NCBI RefSeq assembly: GCF_011077955.1
Contig: NZ_JAALBX010000001.1
Span: 1-64,000, forward strand
DNA: 64,000 bases
Direction: 5' to 3'
Source of the DNA: Citrobacter freundii
Lineage (GTDB): Bacteria; Pseudomonadota; Gammaproteobacteria; Enterobacterales; Enterobacteriaceae
Both the position numbers and the translations under genes were made by a program. This document shows positions 60,525 to 64,000 of the stretch, in pieces; position 1 is the stretch's first letter, and each line of letters opens with the position of its first letter. The notes beneath the pieces are model-generated. The model had not been told where the DNA came from and made no database searches. It saw only the letters and a list, made by a program, of their open reading frames with translations.

Positions 60525-62780
60525 TCAGAAACGGAAGGTGGCGGTCGCGACAACCTGACGTTCCGCGCCCCAGAAGCAACCATAGGTATTAAAGCAACTG
60601 GCGACGTATTCACGATCGAACAGGTTATTCACATGAAGCGCCACGTTGGAACCCGCCATGCCGACACGAGCGAGGTCATAGCGCACCAGCGCATCCACCA
60701 GGGTATAGCTGCCGACTTTGAAGGAGTTCGCCGGATCGCCATAGCTGGTACTGGTGTAGCGAACGCCCGTACCCAGGGTCAGGCCGGAGAGCGCGCCGTC
60801 AAACAGGGTATAGTCGCCCCACAATGACGCCATGTGTTTTGGCACCTGCGCCGGGGTATTACCCTTATAGGTCGTGTCGGTGGTGTATTGCGCATCGGTA
60901 TAGGTGTACGAACCTACCATATTGAAATTCGCTGACAGCGCCGCTTTGGCTTCAAACTCAACGCCGCGTGAGCGAATTTCACCGCCTTCAACAGAGAAGA
61001 ACGACCCCGCCGGATCGGACATCAGGTTATTGGTTTTGGTGAGCTGATACACCGCGCCGGTCAACACAATCGGGCGATCCTGCGGCACATATTTCACGCC
61101 TGCTTCGTACTGCTTACCTTTAGACGGGGAGAAAATATTGCCGTCCGCGCCCACCGTAGAGGCCGGTTCGAAGGATTCGCTGTAGCTGAAGTACGGGGTA
61201 ACACCGTTATCAAACAGATAGTTAACGCCGCCGCGCCAGGTGAATTCTTCATCATTACGCGTGTCCAGCTTATTGGTTACGCGGTTCAATGAGTCCTGTT
61301 TCGCCCAGTCGTAACGCCCGCCCAATGTCACCAGCACTTTATCCCACTGTGCTTGATCCTGAACGTACAAACCCGTCTGCTTCTGTTTGTTCAGCACTTG
61401 ATAAGGACCGGAAACGGCCGGGTCTTTTGAATTAAAATTGAAGTAGCCGCGATCGAGATTATAGATATCGGATGACGGCACGGAACCCGCCCAGCCAAAC
61501 CAGGAATCGATGTCGTTACGCATGCGCATGAAATCAACACCGGTCAGGAGCGTGTGATCCAGCGAACCGGTCGCAAACTCGCTTTGCAACTGGGTATCAA
61601 CCGAGAAGTTCTGCAATTTTTCGTGGTCTACCACATAGCGGCGCGTCAGGGTGTGATCCCATGCAGACGGCGCAATGGCGGCGCACGGGCCAGTAGACGG
61701 GCTGGCGGTATACAGCGGATCAGAGCATATGCCGTAGCCGTAGACGGTGTTTTGCGAGGTCTGGTTGCGGGCATATCGCAGGTTCTGGCGCACGGTAAAG
61801 GTGTCGTTAAAGCCGTGTTCGAAGCTGTAACCCACCATTTTCTCGTTACGACTGTAGGTGTTGTTCTCTGCCCCTTCGTTGAAGTCCGTCGGCAGACGCT
61901 GGCCGTTCGGCAGCGGTTGCACCGTGCCTTCTTTCGGCAACCAACCGTAATAACCGGTTTCCGGCTCGTTCTGGAAATAAGACAGGAAGGTGAAGTTGGT
62001 CTTATCATCCGGGCGCCAGGAGAATGACGGCGCGATGGTATAACGTTGCTCTTCTGCGCCTTTCTGCTGGGCATTGGCCGAGCGCGCGAGACCGGTTAAG
62101 CGATACGAATACACACCGTTGTCATCCAGCGCATCGCTGAAATCAAAGCCCGTTTGATACAGGCTGTCGGTGCCCATTTTGAACTGAACTTCATGCAGCG
62201 GTTCGGTGGTCGGACGCTTGCTGACCATGTTGAGCAAGCCACCCGGGTTGCTCTTTCCGTACAGCACGGAAACCGGGCCGCGCAGCACTTCGGCGCGCTC
62301 CAGCATATACGGGTCGATAACCGCGTCATTGTAGAAGTTGCCCTGCATCTTCAGGCCATCCAGATAGTTATTCTGGCTTTGTCCGTCGGAGGCGAAACCG
62401 CGAATAATCAAATAGTCATAGGTATTGGAGGCGCCACGCGTCCCCACGGCAACGCCGGGCGTGTAGCTCAACGCCTCTTTCACCGATTTTGGCTGATGCA
62501 GCGCCATCTCTTCGGCAGTGACCACTGAAATGGACTGCGGCGCTTTTTGGATCGGCGTATCTGTTTTGGTAGCTGTGGCGGATTGTCTGGCCGCAATGGT
62601 GGCAGCCGGCCCCCAGGCGCTCTCTTGCGGAGCGGCTGCGGTAACGGTGATGGTGTCTTCTTTTTGGGTGGTATCAGCCGCAAAAACCGGAGCAGAAATG
62701 CTTCCGACTGCTGTGGCTATCATCACTGCGAGCTTACGCAGTGAGGTGTTGACTGGCTGAGCAGTATCAGGACGCGCCAT
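60525..62780 (-). CDS. fhuA: TonB-dependent ferrichrome outer-membrane receptor FhuA
   Basis: FhuA imports ferrichrome across the outer membrane using TonB energy; in E. coli it is also a receptor for phages T1, T5 and phi80 and colicin M. The 751-residue precursor has a signal peptide ending at VFA, a TonB box EDTITVTAA, the plug domain (QSISVVTAEEM ... NYLDGLKMQGNF) and a 22-strand barrel ending in ATATFRF. The loop-4 region (CSDPLYTASPSTGPCAAIAP) differs from K-12, as expected for the phage-exposed loop. I chose the ATG at 62780 (MARPDTAQ). A Fur box lies upstream. Confidence 0.96.
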   Translation of the reverse strand: MARPDTAQPVNTSLRKLAVMIATAVGSISAPVFAADTTQKEDTITVTAAAPQESAWGPAATIAARQSATATKTDTPIQKAPQSISVVTAEEMALHQPKSVKEALSYTPGVAVGTRGASNTYDYLIIRGFASDGQSQNNYLDGLKMQGNFYNDAVIDPYMLERAEVLRGPVSVLYGKSNPGGLLNMVSKRPTTEPLHEVQFKMGTDSLYQTGFDFSDALDDNGVYSYRLTGLARSANAQQKGAEEQRYTIAPSFSWRPDDKTNFTFLSYFQNEPETGYYGWLPKEGTVQPLPNGQRLPTDFNEGAENNTYSRNEKMVGYSFEHGFNDTFTVRQNLRYARNQTSQNTVYGYGICSDPLYTASPSTGPCAAIAPSAWDHTLTRRYVVDHEKLQNFSVDTQLQSEFATGSLDHTLLTGVDFMRMRNDIDSWFGWAGSVPSSDIYNLDRGYFNFNSKDPAVSGPYQVLNKQKQTGLYVQDQAQWDKVLVTLGGRYDWAKQDSLNRVTNKLDTRNDEEFTWRGGVNYLFDNGVTPYFSYSESFEPASTVGADGNIFSPSKGKQYEAGVKYVPQDRPIVLTGAVYQLTKTNNLMSDPAGSFFSVEGGEIRSRGVEFEAKAALSANFNMVGSYTYTDAQYTTDTTYKGNTPAQVPKHMASLWGDYTLFDGALSGLTLGTGVRYTSTSYGDPANSFKVGSYTLVDALVRYDLARVGMAGSNVALHVNNLFDREYVASCFNTYGCFWGAERQVVATATFRF

Positions 62781-62806
62781 GGTATTTTCTCTTCGTGAAT
62801 ATGACG

Positions 62807-62837
62807 AATGATAACGTAAACGATAATTATTATTATG
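62807..62837. promoter_or_regulatory. Fur box upstream of fhuACDB
   Basis: The sequence ATGATAACGTAAACGATAATTATTATTAT carries overlapping repeats of GATAAT-like hexamers resembling the Fur consensus GATAATGATAATCATTATC, located about 30-55 bases before the fhuA ATG. It is close to the known E. coli fhuA Fur site (CGTTTACGTTATCATT on the minus strand). It implies iron repression of the operon. Confidence 0.7.
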
Positions 62838-63040
62838 ACGGCAGGATAATATGCGAAACGGTGTTTGCTTAGCAAGCAGCACGCCGCCCTGAGTTCATTA
62901 AGGGAACAAGAAATAAGCACCCTGCTAAAGTAGGGTTATTGAAGGGTTTTATTAGAGTTGTTGGGATGTAAAAAATTGGCGTAGATCGGCGCGTTTGCGG
63001 AGCGGTTTACGTCAATACTCTGATAATCGGCACCAAAAGT
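62838..63040. other. Intergenic region fhuA-mrcB, no gene seen
   Basis: About 200 bases between the Fur box and the mrcB terminator. I see the upstream part of the fhuA promoter region and no coding potential or strong repeat. Confidence 0.5.
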
Positions 63041-63062
63041 AAGGGCGGGAAATCCCGCCCTT
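63041..63062 (-). terminator. Terminator downstream of mrcB
   Basis: AAGGGCGGGA and TCCCGCCCTT pair perfectly with a two-base spacer, and on the minus strand continue into ACTTTTGG. It should end the mrcB transcript before the fhu promoter. Confidence 0.8.
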
Positions 63063-63102
63063 AGGTTTTGAACACGATAACGGCTTTTGCCGTGAGAAAA
63101 GC

Positions 63103-64000
63103 TTAGTTGCTGCCGAACATGTCCTTAATCCAGCCTGCGACGCCATCGCTTTTCTGCTCCTGCGCCGGGGCTTGTTGCTGAGGCTGCTGCTGCGGTTGCA
63201 GCTGCGTCGGCGTTGACTGGTCAAACGGGTTGCCCGACGGCTCCACCGGCCGGCTCTGCTGGCACAGCGAATCCGGGCTGGTGGTCCACACCGGCAGCGT
63301 ACGCACGCCACCGCCGCCGCACAGGAAATAGCCCTGTTCATCCACGCTCATATCGACAATGTCTTCCGGCGCCGTCAGATCCAGCGCGATAGGCGACTGG
63401 TTGCTCAGATAACGCTGGTAAATCGACATCGCGCCGCTTGCGCCATACAGCTTGGTCGGCTGGTTGTTGTCGCGGCCAACCCAGGTGATAACCACTTCAC
63501 GGCCATCAATACCGGCAAACCAGGTATCTACCTGATTGTTGGTAGTACCGGTTTTACCGGCGAGATGCAGCCCCGGGAATTTCGCGCCCAACTGGCGACC
63601 GGTTCCGCGCTGCACCACCTGCTGCATGGTCCAGAGGGTCATGTAGGCCGCCTGCGCCGGTACGGCACGCTCGGACTGCGGGAAGCTCTGGAACAGCACG
63701 GTGCCATCTTCGGCAATCACTGAACGCACCGCCGAGAGCGTCGCGCGGTTACCCCCGCTGGCGATGGTCTGGAACGCCTGCGCGACTTCAATTGGCGTCA
63801 GGTTCAGCGCCCCCAACAGCATTGACGGCACCGGGTGAAGCTGATCTTTCGGCACACCCAGTTTCAACCAGGTGTCGGTAACGGCAGGCAAGCCAATCGC
63901 CATCCCCAGGTTTACCGTCGGCACGTTCATGGAGCGGGTCAGCGCATCCACCAGCATCACCTGCCCGCTATAGCGATGATCATCGTTCTGCGGGGACCAC
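63103..64000 (-). CDS. mrcB: Penicillin-binding protein 1b, C-terminal part (partial)
   Basis: MrcB is the bifunctional peptidoglycan glycosyltransferase/transpeptidase used in elongation and division. Only about the last 298 residues are present; the gene continues past the right edge of the window, where the frame still reads WSPQNDDHRYSGQ. Visible are the SxN motif (TRSMNVPTVNLGM) and KTGTT (HLAGKTGTTNNQ) of the transpeptidase domain. The C-terminus is a Gln/Pro-rich low-complexity tail followed by GVAGWIKDMFGSN as in E. coli. The SxxK serine is outside the window. Confidence 0.95.
   Translation of the reverse strand, partial: WSPQNDDHRYSGQVMLVDALTRSMNVPTVNLGMAIGLPAVTDTWLKLGVPKDQLHPVPSMLLGALNLTPIEVAQAFQTIASGGNRATLSAVRSVIAEDGTVLFQSFPQSERAVPAQAAYMTLWTMQQVVQRGTGRQLGAKFPGLHLAGKTGTTNNQVDTWFAGIDGREVVITWVGRDNNQPTKLYGASGAMSIYQRYLSNQSPIALDLTAPEDIVDMSVDEQGYFLCGGGGVRTLPVWTTSPDSLCQQSRPVEPSGNPFDQSTPTQLQPQQQPQQQAPAQEQKSDGVAGWIKDMFGSN

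Overview
The window is chromosomal DNA from a member of the Enterobacteriaceae in the E. coli / Salmonella / Citrobacter / Enterobacter group. Almost every protein resembles its E. coli K-12 homologue at nearly the same length, and the order follows the well-known rrsH-gmhB-metNIQ ... mrcB segment, here inverted. Several proteins (NlpE, TilS, Mtn, BtuF, Skp, FhuA) differ enough from E. coli that this is another genus, but I cannot name it from sequence reading alone. No phage, insertion sequence, CRISPR array or defence system is visible. The window is mostly core genome with a few accessory insertions.

Layout. 1-977: the start of a 16S rRNA gene read leftward, with its tandem P1/P2 promoters and anti-termination leader, then gmhB (LPS heptose synthesis). 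1166-3690: methionine importer metNIQ behind MetJ boxes. 3999-6932: rcsF, trmO, proS. 7001-9356: nlpE, arfB, yaeQ, facing yaeP-rof. 9402-11029: a small c-type cytochrome overlapping tilS. 11182-16426: a complete cadC-cadB-cadA acid-response lysine decarboxylase locus. It sits just before gloA2 and ldcC (17148-19728), so the inducible and constitutive lysine decarboxylases are neighbours; in E. coli K-12 they are far apart. An AT-rich stretch of about 720 bp without genes separates cadC from gloA2.

19844-39444: one long leftward block of envelope and translation genes: rpsB-tsf-pyrH-frr-dxr-uppS-cdsA-rseP-bamA-skp-lpxD-fabZ-lpxA-lpxB-rnhB-dnaE-accA. It couples ribosome factors, UMP kinase, isoprenoid carrier synthesis, phospholipid and lipid A synthesis, outer-membrane protein assembly and DNA polymerase III. 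A 126-bp ERIC (IRU) element lies between pyrH and frr, and a 13-bp perfect inverted repeat lies between fabZ and lpxD.

39965-44950: rightward map, glnD, dapD, yaeH. 44992-49360: leftward cdaR, degP, dgt. 49448-51575: rightward mtn-btuF-yadS. 51625-53508: leftward erpA and clcA, divergent from hemL (53686-54966). 55006-56774: a divergent pair not found here in K-12, a flavodoxin-fold NAD(P)H oxidoreductase and a LysR regulator, with a repeated 9-mer between them. 56802-62780: the ferric hydroxamate operon fhuA-fhuC-fhuD-fhuB behind a Fur box. 63103-64000: the 3' end of mrcB (PBP1b), cut by the window edge.

I looked for an undescribed system and did not find one. The most useful leads are the relocated cad locus beside ldcC, the cytochrome c coupled to tilS, the oxidoreductase/LysR pair, and the ERIC element inside the pyrH-frr interval.
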